Below are positions 1-7,387 of a stretch of 64,000 nt of DNA, one piece after another. The DNA is from Allomuricauda sp. (GTDB lineage Bacteria > Bacteroidota > Bacteroidia > Flavobacteriales > Flavobacteriaceae): the NCBI RefSeq assembly GCF_028280385.1, contig NZ_JANQLX010000017.1, positions 310,001 to 374,000 of the forward strand, in the 5' to 3' direction. The stretch's first letter is position 1; each line of letters begins with the position of its first letter. A program made the translations under genes and the position numbers. The notes below the pieces were generated by a model, which searched no databases, was not told the DNA's origin, and saw only the letters and a program-made list of their open reading frames with translations.

Positions 1-1
1 T

Positions 2-382
2 ATGGCCTGTGACCCGAAGCTGGAACAATATTATTGCCTGGAAATAGATCCAAAAGGCAGGGTTTTGGACTATCAAGCCTCATTTCATCGCCAATTTGAA
101 TATTCGTGGCAATGGCCAGACAATCAGTTGTCCATAGAAACATCCATAGAACAGGAAAAATATACGGTGCAGGTTGCCATCGGAAAAAACTCATTAAAAC
201 AACTCGGTTTGTTGGCAGGTAACCGTATGTTGGCTGGAATCTATTTGGGACATTGCCAATCACTTCCCAATGCGGATAACACAGCGTCCATCCTTAATTG
301 GATTACCTGGATAGACCCACAATTGGAACATCCAGATTTTCATGTCCCTGGTACGTTTGGGGTATTGGAGCTTGTTGATTGA
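2..382 (+). CDS. CBM9-like carbohydrate-binding protein, C-terminal part
   Basis: Only the last 126 codons are in the window. The frame is open to the left edge, so the ATG at base 2 is probably internal and the 5' end is missing. The motif YYCLEIDPKG, a middle block describing a beta-sandwich strand pattern, and an ending of W-x-x-W followed by PDFHVPGTFGVLEL match the carbohydrate family 9 binding-like proteins (PF16011 type) common in Bacteroidota. Those proteins are usually small, secreted or lipid-anchored, and linked to glycan loci. No catalytic residues can be seen. It converges with the LacI gene with only 5 bp between the stops. Function beyond glycan binding is inference. Confidence 0.6.
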   Translation: MACDPKLEQYYCLEIDPKGRVLDYQASFHRQFEYSWQWPDNQLSIETSIEQEKYTVQVAIGKNSLKQLGLLAGNRMLAGIYLGHCQSLPNADNTASILNWITWIDPQLEHPDFHVPGTFGVLELVD

Positions 383-387
383 GTCCT

Positions 388-1425
388 CTATATATAACTC
401 TTGACATTCTCAGCGTTGATAATGTCTATAGGCAATAGCTTTATCTGAGGTAGTTCTTTGTTAAAAAGTAAATTGTCCACCAAACTTCTAAGGCTCAGGT
501 AAGCCTGTTGTTTTGGGGCCTGGTGAATCAGAAATTGTATTTGGCCATTTTCCAAACATTTAATGTTTTCGTGGAGTAAGTCGTATCCAATAACCGTCTT
601 TGTTACTCCCAGTCCATGCAAGGATTCGGCCACTTCATAGGTTCTAGAGGTAGTCACAAAAAACGCTTCAAGCTTGGGATGCTCCCTCATAACCCGGTCA
701 AAATTATTTCTTACTTCCAGGGATTTTAAGGTGAAGGTCAGTACTTCGTAATCAGGATGGGACTCCTCAAAAAAAGACCTAAACCCGTTTTCCTTCTCTT
801 GCATGTGTGCAGCGTTATTGAAGGTTTCCTCCACATGGATAACGGCAACCTGACATGGCGGTTTCACCAAGTCCGATACCAACTTGGCTCCCACCTTGCC
901 ACTTAGAAAAAGATCTTGCCCTACATGATGGTGCACATGGTCCCACACAGGGCTGTTGAAGGTGGTGGAAAGAATATTTCTTTCAAACAACTTTTGTTGC
1001 AAAAGGGTACTTTCCCTACCAAAAAGCGGAACAAACAGAAGGGCATCCGGCTCTTGATCCAAAATTTTGTTTCCCATTGTTGTAAATGAACGCGGCTTGG
1101 ATGGATCATAAGTGTGCAGGGAAAAATCCAAATCAAAAGCGGCAAACTCTTCCATCAGTTCATGAACACCCTCCATGCATGGAGACCAATACGGGTCCTT
1201 TTTTGGGTCCGGAATTAGGATCTGGATCGTGTGGACCACATTATTGCGCAAAGACCTTGCAATGGGGTTGGGGGTATACTGAAGTTCCTTGAGCGCTTCG
1301 TTGACCTTGTTCAAGGCTTTTTCAGATACCCGGCCACGCTTGTGGAGCACTCGGTCTACCGTACCAATGGATACCCCGGCCAACTTGGCAATATCCTTAA
1401 TCGTGGTGTTTTTTTTCATGCGCAT
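388..1425 (-). CDS. LacI-family transcriptional regulator (full length)
   Basis: A full-length LacI/GalR repressor of about 345 residues. The N-terminal helix-turn-helix reads TIKDIAKLAGVSIGTVDRVL and is followed by the hinge region with TPNPIARSLRNN. The rest is a periplasmic-binding-protein-like effector domain. The 'IGTVDRVLHKRGRVS' variant is typical of a Bacteroidota subgroup tied to sugar loci. The ORF-track start is GTG; ATG follows at once (1425), and a third Met lies at 1419. The gene diverges from the sugar-kinase operon, and an inverted operator pair lies between them (1458-1494), so autoregulation plus control of the kinase operon is likely. The same operator sequence recurs at 20310 and 57389. 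The effector is unknown; a phosphosugar or sugar from the kinase pathway is plausible. Confidence 0.92.
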   Translation of the reverse strand: MRMKKNTTIKDIAKLAGVSIGTVDRVLHKRGRVSEKALNKVNEALKELQYTPNPIARSLRNNVVHTIQILIPDPKKDPYWSPCMEGVHELMEEFAAFDLDFSLHTYDPSKPRSFTTMGNKILDQEPDALLFVPLFGRESTLLQQKLFERNILSTTFNSPVWDHVHHHVGQDLFLSGKVGAKLVSDLVKPPCQVAVIHVEETFNNAAHMQEKENGFRSFFEESHPDYEVLTFTLKSLEVRNNFDRVMREHPKLEAFFVTTSRTYEVAESLHGLGVTKTVIGYDLLHENIKCLENGQIQFLIHQAPKQQAYLSLRSLVDNLLFNKELPQIKLLPIDIINAENVKSYI

Positions 1426-1457
1426 CACAAAGATATTTAAATTTCTAGGGGGTGTAT

Positions 1458-1494
1458 TGTGTACCTTAACATTAGTTTTGTGTTAACGTACACA
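1458..1494. promoter_or_regulatory. LacI-type operator pair between lacI-like gene and sugar-kinase operon
   Basis: TGTGTACCTTAAC at 1458-1470 and GTTAACGTACACA at 1482-1494 form an inverted pair (12 of 13 bases match) with an 11-nt spacer. The right copy extends to the 16-mer TGTGTTAACGTACACA (1479-1494), with perfect outer TGTGT/ACACA arms. The reverse complement of that 16-mer occurs exactly at 20310-20325, and a close pair with the same 11-nt spacer lies at 57389-57425. Position between divergent genes and recurrence at other promoters support an operator for the adjacent LacI protein; binding by that protein is inferred. Confidence 0.75.
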
Positions 1495-1582
1495 TTTTTT
1501 TCTATATTGCCCAATATTTCGGGATTACTTTTATGGAATCCTAGGAATTGGAAAGCTTAACCAATTGTTGTATTCCTTGAGA

Positions 1583-2686
1583 ATGAAAGATAGAATTGTA
1601 GCCCTGGCCCCTGGAAGAACCTGCCTTTTTGGAGATCATCAGGATTATTTGGGGCTCCCGGTAATTGCTTGTGCCTTTGATCGTCACATTGTTCTAGCGG
1701 CCTCAAAAAATGGCACAAAGGATTTGATATTGGATATGCCGGATATTGGCGGCCATCGCATTATAGATTCCAAGTCGTTGAACTCTGAAGTGGCCAAAGG
1801 CGACCATTTACTGGCTGCCCTGAAAATTCTTGAGCACTACGATTGCACACCCACCGAAGGATATGACATCACCATTAATGGAAAGGTCGCCATCAACGCC
1901 GGAACTTCAAGTTCAAGTGCCCTGGTCATAGCATGGATCATGTTCCTTACTACAGCTTACGGGTGTAATGTTCCTGTTACCAAGGAGTTTATTTCACAAA
2001 TTGCCTATGAGGCAGAAGTCACCTTCCATGGCGCTCCAGGTGGTAAAATGGACCAATACAGCATTGGTCTGGGCGGTGTTATTTATTTGGAAACTGGTAG
2101 TGAACTCTATTTTGAAGTCTTCCATAAACCACTGAACGGTTTGATTGTTGCCGAATCTGGCATCCCTAAAGATACCACCGGAGTCTTAGGGGAGTTAAAG
2201 GAAAAAGCCCTGTTGGCCATCAACAAGGTCAAGGAAAAAATCCCGGAATTTGAGGTGGGCAAGGTTTCAAAGACTTCCTTGGCCAAATACAGAAACTATG
2301 TTTCGGACAATCTTAAGGTATATTTGGATGCTGCAGTGCTCAACCACCATATTACCCAACAGGCATTGTTGGAATTTCGCAAGGATCACCTAGACCCCAG
2401 TGCCATTGGAATGCTGATGACCCAACACCACAATATTCTAAAGGATTATCTTAAAATTACCGTACCCAGAATTGATCAGATGATTGATGCCGCTCTTGGA
2501 GCTGGTGCCCTTGGTGCCAAAATTGTTGGTTCCGGCAGAGGGGGAAGCATTGTGGTCTTGGCAAGGGACGGGGAACAAGACAAAGTAATCAAAGCCTTAA
2601 TGAAATCTGGAGCCAGGGATGCCTATGCGGTTCAAATTGATCAAGGTGCGAGATTATTGGAACCAGAACCAAAAACTATTGAATAA
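1583..2686 (+). CDS. GHMP-family sugar kinase (galactokinase-like)
   Basis: A cytoplasmic ATP-dependent kinase of the GHMP superfamily, about 367 residues. Three family motifs are visible: APGRTCLFGDHQDYLG near the N terminus (galactokinase has GR-x-NLIGEHTDY), the glycine/serine-rich ATP loop AINAGTSSSSALV near residue 115, and the C-terminal GAKIVGSGRGGSIVVL. It probably phosphorylates the anomeric carbon of a sugar, since a nucleotidyltransferase starts on the very next base. The track start at 1565 is a TTG; the ATG at 1583 gives the usual N terminus. GDHQDY instead of GEHTDY suggests a substrate other than galactose, such as a uronic acid, L-fucose, arabinose or N-acetylhexosamine. The exact sugar cannot be read from sequence. 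Likely controlled by the operator pair just upstream. Confidence 0.82.
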   Translation: MKDRIVALAPGRTCLFGDHQDYLGLPVIACAFDRHIVLAASKNGTKDLILDMPDIGGHRIIDSKSLNSEVAKGDHLLAALKILEHYDCTPTEGYDITINGKVAINAGTSSSSALVIAWIMFLTTAYGCNVPVTKEFISQIAYEAEVTFHGAPGGKMDQYSIGLGGVIYLETGSELYFEVFHKPLNGLIVAESGIPKDTTGVLGELKEKALLAINKVKEKIPEFEVGKVSKTSLAKYRNYVSDNLKVYLDAAVLNHHITQQALLEFRKDHLDPSAIGMLMTQHHNILKDYLKITVPRIDQMIDAALGAGALGAKIVGSGRGGSIVVLARDGEQDKVIKALMKSGARDAYAVQIDQGARLLEPEPKTIE

Positions 2687-3565
2687 ATGGACCAACACTC
2701 AAATCTTATTATTTTGGCCGGTGGTGCTTCATCCCGGATGAAGAAACAACTGACATCCAACAGCGGACTTAGTACCGAAGACATCCAACAGGCCAACGAA
2801 CGCAGCAAAAGCCTCATCAGTGTAGGAAATAGTGGCAGACCTATGATGGATTATGTTTTGTACAATGCCAAAAAGGCCGGATACCGAAACATCTATATAG
2901 TTATTGGGGAAAAGGGTGAATTGTTCCGGACATTTTACGGAAGTAACGACCGTGACAATGAATTTAACGGTCTAAAGATTTCCTTTGCCATACAGTATAT
3001 TCCCGAAGGTCGCGTAAAACCCTTTGGAACGGCGGATGCTCTCCACCAAGCTTTGGAGCAGTTCCCGGAGCTCAACCAAACTTCCTATACGGTCTGTAAT
3101 AGCGATAACCTATATTCTGTGGAAGCCTTGATTGCCCTGCGCAACACTGAAAGCCCCAATGCATTTATAGCGTACGATCGGGATGCCATGTCCTTTCCCA
3201 TGGAACGTATATCGCGCTTTGCTCTGGCCAAATTGAATGAAGAAGGGCACCTATTGGACATCATTGAGAAACCCGCCCCAATCGAAGTGGAAAAGTACAG
3301 GGACGCTTCCAACAAACTACGGGTGAGCATGAACCTATTCAAATTTGATGGGAAAATGTTCCAACCGTATGTTGAAAACTGCCCGGTACATCCGGTAAGA
3401 AACGAAAAAGAACTGCCCTCTGCCCTATTGAACATGTTAAAGGACCATCCCGGGAGTGCCCTTGGGATCCCATTTTCAGAACATGTTCCCGACCTCACTG
3501 CCAAGGAGGATATTGTTGAAGTTAAAGAATATTTAAACAAAAAATACCCGAAACTGGACTGGTAA
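2687..3565 (+). CDS. Sugar-phosphate nucleotidyltransferase
   Basis: A 292-residue NTP-transferase fold protein. The N terminus has LIILAGGASSRMKK, the nucleotide-binding LAGG-x-x-x-R-M-x-K signature. Later segments YNAKKAGYRNIYIVIGE and FGTADALHQAL fit the sugar nucleotidyltransferase core, and YTVCNSDNLY supplies a metal-binding Asp candidate. The start codon directly abuts the kinase stop codon (zero spacing), so the two proteins are very likely translationally coupled and act in sequence: sugar to sugar-1-phosphate to NDP-sugar. This is an activation rather than a plain catabolic route, which is unusual next to degradation enzymes. Which nucleotide and sugar are used cannot be told. GlmU- or RmlA-type relatives are possible; there is no C-terminal left-handed helix domain. 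Confidence 0.8.
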   Translation: MDQHSNLIILAGGASSRMKKQLTSNSGLSTEDIQQANERSKSLISVGNSGRPMMDYVLYNAKKAGYRNIYIVIGEKGELFRTFYGSNDRDNEFNGLKISFAIQYIPEGRVKPFGTADALHQALEQFPELNQTSYTVCNSDNLYSVEALIALRNTESPNAFIAYDRDAMSFPMERISRFALAKLNEEGHLLDIIEKPAPIEVEKYRDASNKLRVSMNLFKFDGKMFQPYVENCPVHPVRNEKELPSALLNMLKDHPGSALGIPFSEHVPDLTAKEDIVEVKEYLNKKYPKLDW

Positions 3566-3612
3566 CCATACTGGACCACGCAAAAACAAAAATCAAAATC
3601 AATCAAAAAATC

Positions 3613-4224
3613 ATGCAGGCATTCGTAGAGAAAAAGTCAATCAAAAACAATTCAATGTTGACCCAGGGGGCCAACTTAAAGGATTTGGCCCGGATATCGG
3701 GATACTCCATTTCCACGGTATCCAAAGCTCTTAACAACAGTGAGGAAATCAGTGCTTCCACTAAGGAAAAGCTAAGAAAACTAGCCATCGACCACAATTA
3801 TACCCCCAATAAAATGGCATGCGCACTACGCAAGCAAAAAACGGATATTATCATGGTATGTCTTCCCAAAAACGGCTTACAGCAATGCTTCGGCCTAGTA
3901 GAAGGCATTATTGACAAGGCGCAGGAAAAAGGCTATCAGACCATAGTACACCAGTACAGCAAAAAATCTTTGGGCCATACTTTAACGGACATGGACCTGG
4001 AAAGAAATTTTGATGGGATCATCTTCCTACTTGGAAAGGACGATTATTTATCGGAAGAACTAACGGACAAATTTATAACGGGTTGCATTCCAATGATCAA
4101 ACATACTGGAGCCTGTAGTTCAGACGTGCAAAACCATCGGAAAAAAGGAAAAAAAATGTGCGGAAAACTAGTGGAAAACATCAGTTGGAAATGGGATGAT
4201 ACCCACCAGTTTTCCAAAATTTAG
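3613..4224 (+). CDS. Shortened LacI-family protein (internal deletion likely)
   Basis: The first ~60 residues are a good LacI helix-turn-helix plus hinge (NLKDLARISGYSISTVSKAL, then YTPNKMACALRKQKTD). The next ~100 residues match the first half of the effector domain. Around residue 165 the sequence jumps to a short tail, KKMCGKLVENISWKWDDTHQF, which resembles the last helix region of full-length LacI proteins. The total is 203 residues against the usual ~340, so about 140 residues of the second effector subdomain appear to be missing. It follows the nucleotidyltransferase by 47 bp in the same operon and converges with the DUF5107 gene. It may be a decaying repressor or a DNA-binding protein without a proper effector pocket. 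The HTH itself is intact. Confidence 0.65.
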   Translation: MQAFVEKKSIKNNSMLTQGANLKDLARISGYSISTVSKALNNSEEISASTKEKLRKLAIDHNYTPNKMACALRKQKTDIIMVCLPKNGLQQCFGLVEGIIDKAQEKGYQTIVHQYSKKSLGHTLTDMDLERNFDGIIFLLGKDDYLSEELTDKFITGCIPMIKHTGACSSDVQNHRKKGKKMCGKLVENISWKWDDTHQFSKI

Positions 4225-4263
4225 AATCTGCAACCCTAAATTCAAATTAAGGCAGCTACCCAT

Positions 4264-7200
4264 TTAACGGTCAGCCGCAAATTTGAGCACATCCAATTCC
4301 GATTGGTCCCATTTAAGCGAGGCGCCCACAGCATCTGCTTTGGTCCAATTTTTTTGGGACAGTGCCAACAGTAAGGCGGCAACTTCATTGTCTGCGGCCT
4401 TTTTTTCAAGTTCTCCCAAAATCTGGTCAAGTGCTTCTGTTTTACCCAGTTTTTCCATAGCCAACAAGGTGTATAATTGGTTTTCTCCAATATTGGACAC
4501 AGCTCCTTGTCTGTAGTTTAGCACCTTTTGAAAATAGGTATCTGCCTCCGCCTGTTTATTGAGTCTTTCATGACTGACCCCTAAGAGATAATCGCTCTGT
4601 CTATTGTCCGAATCGTAGGGCTCCCCAACACCTAGGGTTTCCAGCCATTTTTGGGATGCGGCCAATAACGGAATTGCCCTGGAATACTGGTTTTTTTCCA
4701 TACGTTCCTTTGCCAGATACACATGGGCCCTATCATAAATCTTCTTGCTCTCAGAAGCATGCTCGAAGGGGAGAATCCGAAGGTTTTTCATTACAGAAAT
4801 TGCCTTGTCATACTTCCCAGTGGCCACCAAAGTCTTGGCGTAGCTCAATCCCAAATTGTAGTTCCCTGGAAATTTACCGTATCCTTTTTTGGCCAATGCC
4901 AGTGCTTCCTGATTTTTGTCCTGGTCCAGATAGAACAAGACAAATTCATCCCAGTTTTTCCAACTACCGGAATTTAGGTCCAAGGCAGTCTGGTAATCAT
5001 TTTCCTGCTTTTGTACCGTGGCATTTTTCATGACTTGAGCCCGAAAAACATAGAAAGTGTCATTATCCGGGAGGTTTCCACAAGCTTCCAGCAGTTCATT
5101 GGCCTTATCAACAAGACCTACCGCCAAATAGTTTTGTGCGAGGTAGTATTTAAATTTCCAGTTTTCATTTTGCGAAACCGCCCATTGCAATACCGGTATG
5201 GTCTCCCTGCGGTAGGGAAATACGAAATCCGGCGACTGTCCCGCCAATTCCTCGAGCAACATACCACTCTTTTCCGATTTTTTTTGCAAAAAGGCCAAAT
5301 ACAATTTTGATTTGGCATCGGTATCATTCAATTCCAATAAATGTTCAGCTGTTTGGTCCTGTCCTAAGTTTAGATACTCCAAGACCAATTCCAATACCGT
5401 TTCACTGGCAAATTCATTGTGTATGCCTTCCATAATGGAGGCCGTGACACCTTGTTCAAAAAGCAGCTTCTCAAAAGAAGCAAAATGGTTGATCGGGCTG
5501 AACTCAAAGACTTTGTTGAGCTGTTCCGTAAAGGCGTCTACATCTTTGTATTTGCGATATATCACCAATAAGACCTGTCTGGCATTAAGATTTAACGCAT
5601 TGTATTCCAGTGCTTTTTTGGCATAGTGTTCTGCCTTTTCCAATTGGTTTCCATTCAAGTGTATTTCTGCCATTTGGGCGAAGGAAACCGAGCGATACTG
5701 AATGGCCCGTGCGGCCCACCCCAAAGTTTCCAGGGCATTTAGCGCATCCCCTTTCGCCCAGTATGAAATTCCAGCCAAATAATTGGCACTCGGATTATAC
5801 GTATCCAATTGTAAGGCTAGGTTGGCATGCTCCAAGGCCTTGTCATAGCTCGCTTTTCTGTATTCGGATTCGGAGGCCAATAACAGCGCACCAACGTGTG
5901 ATGCGTCCAAAGCAAACAATTCCGCTAATTTTTCATCCGCCAGCGCATATTCCCGATACTTCATGGCCTCGGAAGCTTTATGATACAATTGCCCTACCTT
6001 GGAAACTTTAACATCTGGATTGTGTACAAAATCCCTCTTAAGTAGTGTTTTGCTTACCGATGTGTAGCTCAACTTATCCCCACCAACATAAATCTCCAAA
6101 GTATCCGAATCCTTGCAGGGAAACGATTTTTCCATAACCTGCATGGGCAGCATCTCCAGCGACTCACCACTAATCTCCTTCTTATTCACAAAAATCTGAA
6201 GTTGTTCTTCAAAGCTCTGCAACGCATTTATACCCAAAGTTGCGGTATCTCCATTGCGTTCCACATTTAACACACCATATTCAGAAGCAGCTTCCATTCC
6301 GCCTATCTCCTTGATGGGAAACCAAAGTTCTTGCCAGGTATCCATTACATAAGGATCAAAATTGGCTTGCGATACCGGGTTTTCGGCACCGGGAAAATAT
6401 TGATTGAACAATCTTCCTGCCTGGAATTCAATATATTGCCCATCCGTATCAGTCAATAGGTCTTCCCAAATACCACCGGAACGGGACAGGGCCCACAACC
6501 ATAGTTTTTGACCGGGCATTTCCTCATAAGGCGATAAATGGCCGAAACCAACATTTCGGTCGTGGTAATACCCGCCAAAATAGTTTTTATAATCTCCCAC
6601 GATATGATAGGATTTGGAGGGTCCAAAATTGTTGTTCTTGTACCAGGACAAATCCCTCCCTTGCTCATCCAAGGGCCAGCTCCTCCAAGTACCATTGTGT
6701 TCCAAATAGCCATTTCCGGGAATAAAAAATTCCAAATCGTTGGTGGCCGGTGCGGCCCCGGTCATCCAGTTGTAATAGGATTGGTTCAAGGGGGTTCCAT
6801 TATACCAGGAGGCATTGGTCTCAAAAAATGCTTTGTCCTTTTCCAATCTTACCTCTACCTGCCAATAGGTCCTGGAGGGAAGATCCAAATTACCCACAAT
6901 ACAGCTTACACTGCCATCAGGGTTGCTCTTTGTGGTATAATCCACGGGAGTTGCCGTAGATGGATGGTGGCCGATTATTCCAAAGTTAAATTCTATACCA
7001 CCCGAAGTCCAAGGTCCCCGCATAGCTATATTTCTAAACTTGACCACTTCATTTCTGTACAAAAACTCGTTGCCCGTGCTCTTTTCAATGGCTCCCCAGA
7101 CCTTACCCCCAATTTCCGGAAGCACATAGACTTCAATGTACTCGTTCTCCAATTTAACAACCTTCCACCCTTTTTTCTGCGAAGTGTGGGAGTACCCTTC

Positions 7201-7365
7201 GAATTTGAAATAGGGAAATATCTTGGGGTTATCGGTTAATATGGGCACAGGATTGGGCGTACCAAAACCGTAGGTGTCCAATTGCATGATATTTTCGCTT
7301 ATAACAGCATTTTGGGCCGTCATCCCAAGCGATATCAACCAGAGTAGAATCGTTATTTTTTTCAA
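4264..7365 (-). CDS. DUF5107 and TPR-repeat secreted protein
   Basis: A 1033-residue protein with a signal peptide (MKKITILLWLISLGMTAQ). The N-terminal ~430 residues match the DUF5107 family: YIEVYVLPEIGGKVWGAIE, GGIEFNFGIIGHHPST and QKLWLWALSRSGGIWEDLL are typical conserved blocks, and the overall pattern is a sugar-mutarotase-like beta-sandwich. The C-terminal ~550 residues are helical tetratricopeptide repeats (for example EKAEHYAKKALEYNALNLNARQVL). DUF5107-TPR proteins are common in glycan loci of Bacteroidota; I know of no settled activity that I could assign. It is the last gene of the sigma-FecR-SusCD set and follows the FG-GAP lipoprotein by 22 bp, so co-expression is likely. It probably acts in the periplasm or on the cell surface, in glycan binding or processing. 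Confidence 0.72.
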   Translation of the reverse strand: MKKITILLWLISLGMTAQNAVISENIMQLDTYGFGTPNPVPILTDNPKIFPYFKFEGYSHTSQKKGWKVVKLENEYIEVYVLPEIGGKVWGAIEKSTGNEFLYRNEVVKFRNIAMRGPWTSGGIEFNFGIIGHHPSTATPVDYTTKSNPDGSVSCIVGNLDLPSRTYWQVEVRLEKDKAFFETNASWYNGTPLNQSYYNWMTGAAPATNDLEFFIPGNGYLEHNGTWRSWPLDEQGRDLSWYKNNNFGPSKSYHIVGDYKNYFGGYYHDRNVGFGHLSPYEEMPGQKLWLWALSRSGGIWEDLLTDTDGQYIEFQAGRLFNQYFPGAENPVSQANFDPYVMDTWQELWFPIKEIGGMEAASEYGVLNVERNGDTATLGINALQSFEEQLQIFVNKKEISGESLEMLPMQVMEKSFPCKDSDTLEIYVGGDKLSYTSVSKTLLKRDFVHNPDVKVSKVGQLYHKASEAMKYREYALADEKLAELFALDASHVGALLLASESEYRKASYDKALEHANLALQLDTYNPSANYLAGISYWAKGDALNALETLGWAARAIQYRSVSFAQMAEIHLNGNQLEKAEHYAKKALEYNALNLNARQVLLVIYRKYKDVDAFTEQLNKVFEFSPINHFASFEKLLFEQGVTASIMEGIHNEFASETVLELVLEYLNLGQDQTAEHLLELNDTDAKSKLYLAFLQKKSEKSGMLLEELAGQSPDFVFPYRRETIPVLQWAVSQNENWKFKYYLAQNYLAVGLVDKANELLEACGNLPDNDTFYVFRAQVMKNATVQKQENDYQTALDLNSGSWKNWDEFVLFYLDQDKNQEALALAKKGYGKFPGNYNLGLSYAKTLVATGKYDKAISVMKNLRILPFEHASESKKIYDRAHVYLAKERMEKNQYSRAIPLLAASQKWLETLGVGEPYDSDNRQSDYLLGVSHERLNKQAEADTYFQKVLNYRQGAVSNIGENQLYTLLAMEKLGKTEALDQILGELEKKAADNEVAALLLALSQKNWTKADAVGASLKWDQSELDVLKFAADR

Positions 7366-7387
7366 AATTCTTGTGTTTTGTCGTGTT

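Noticed and set aside
2-382. Complete gene starting at ATG of base 2
   Set aside because: The frame is open to the window edge and the protein lacks the N-terminal half and signal of its family, so it is treated as truncated.
3085-3606. Minus-strand ORF of 173 codons opposite the nucleotidyltransferase
   Set aside because: Covers a gene with clear family motifs and has no motif of its own.
6538-7239. Plus-strand ORF of 233 codons opposite the DUF5107 gene
   Set aside because: Low-complexity Ile/Gly/Pro-rich translation, fully antisense to a well-supported gene; a shadow frame.
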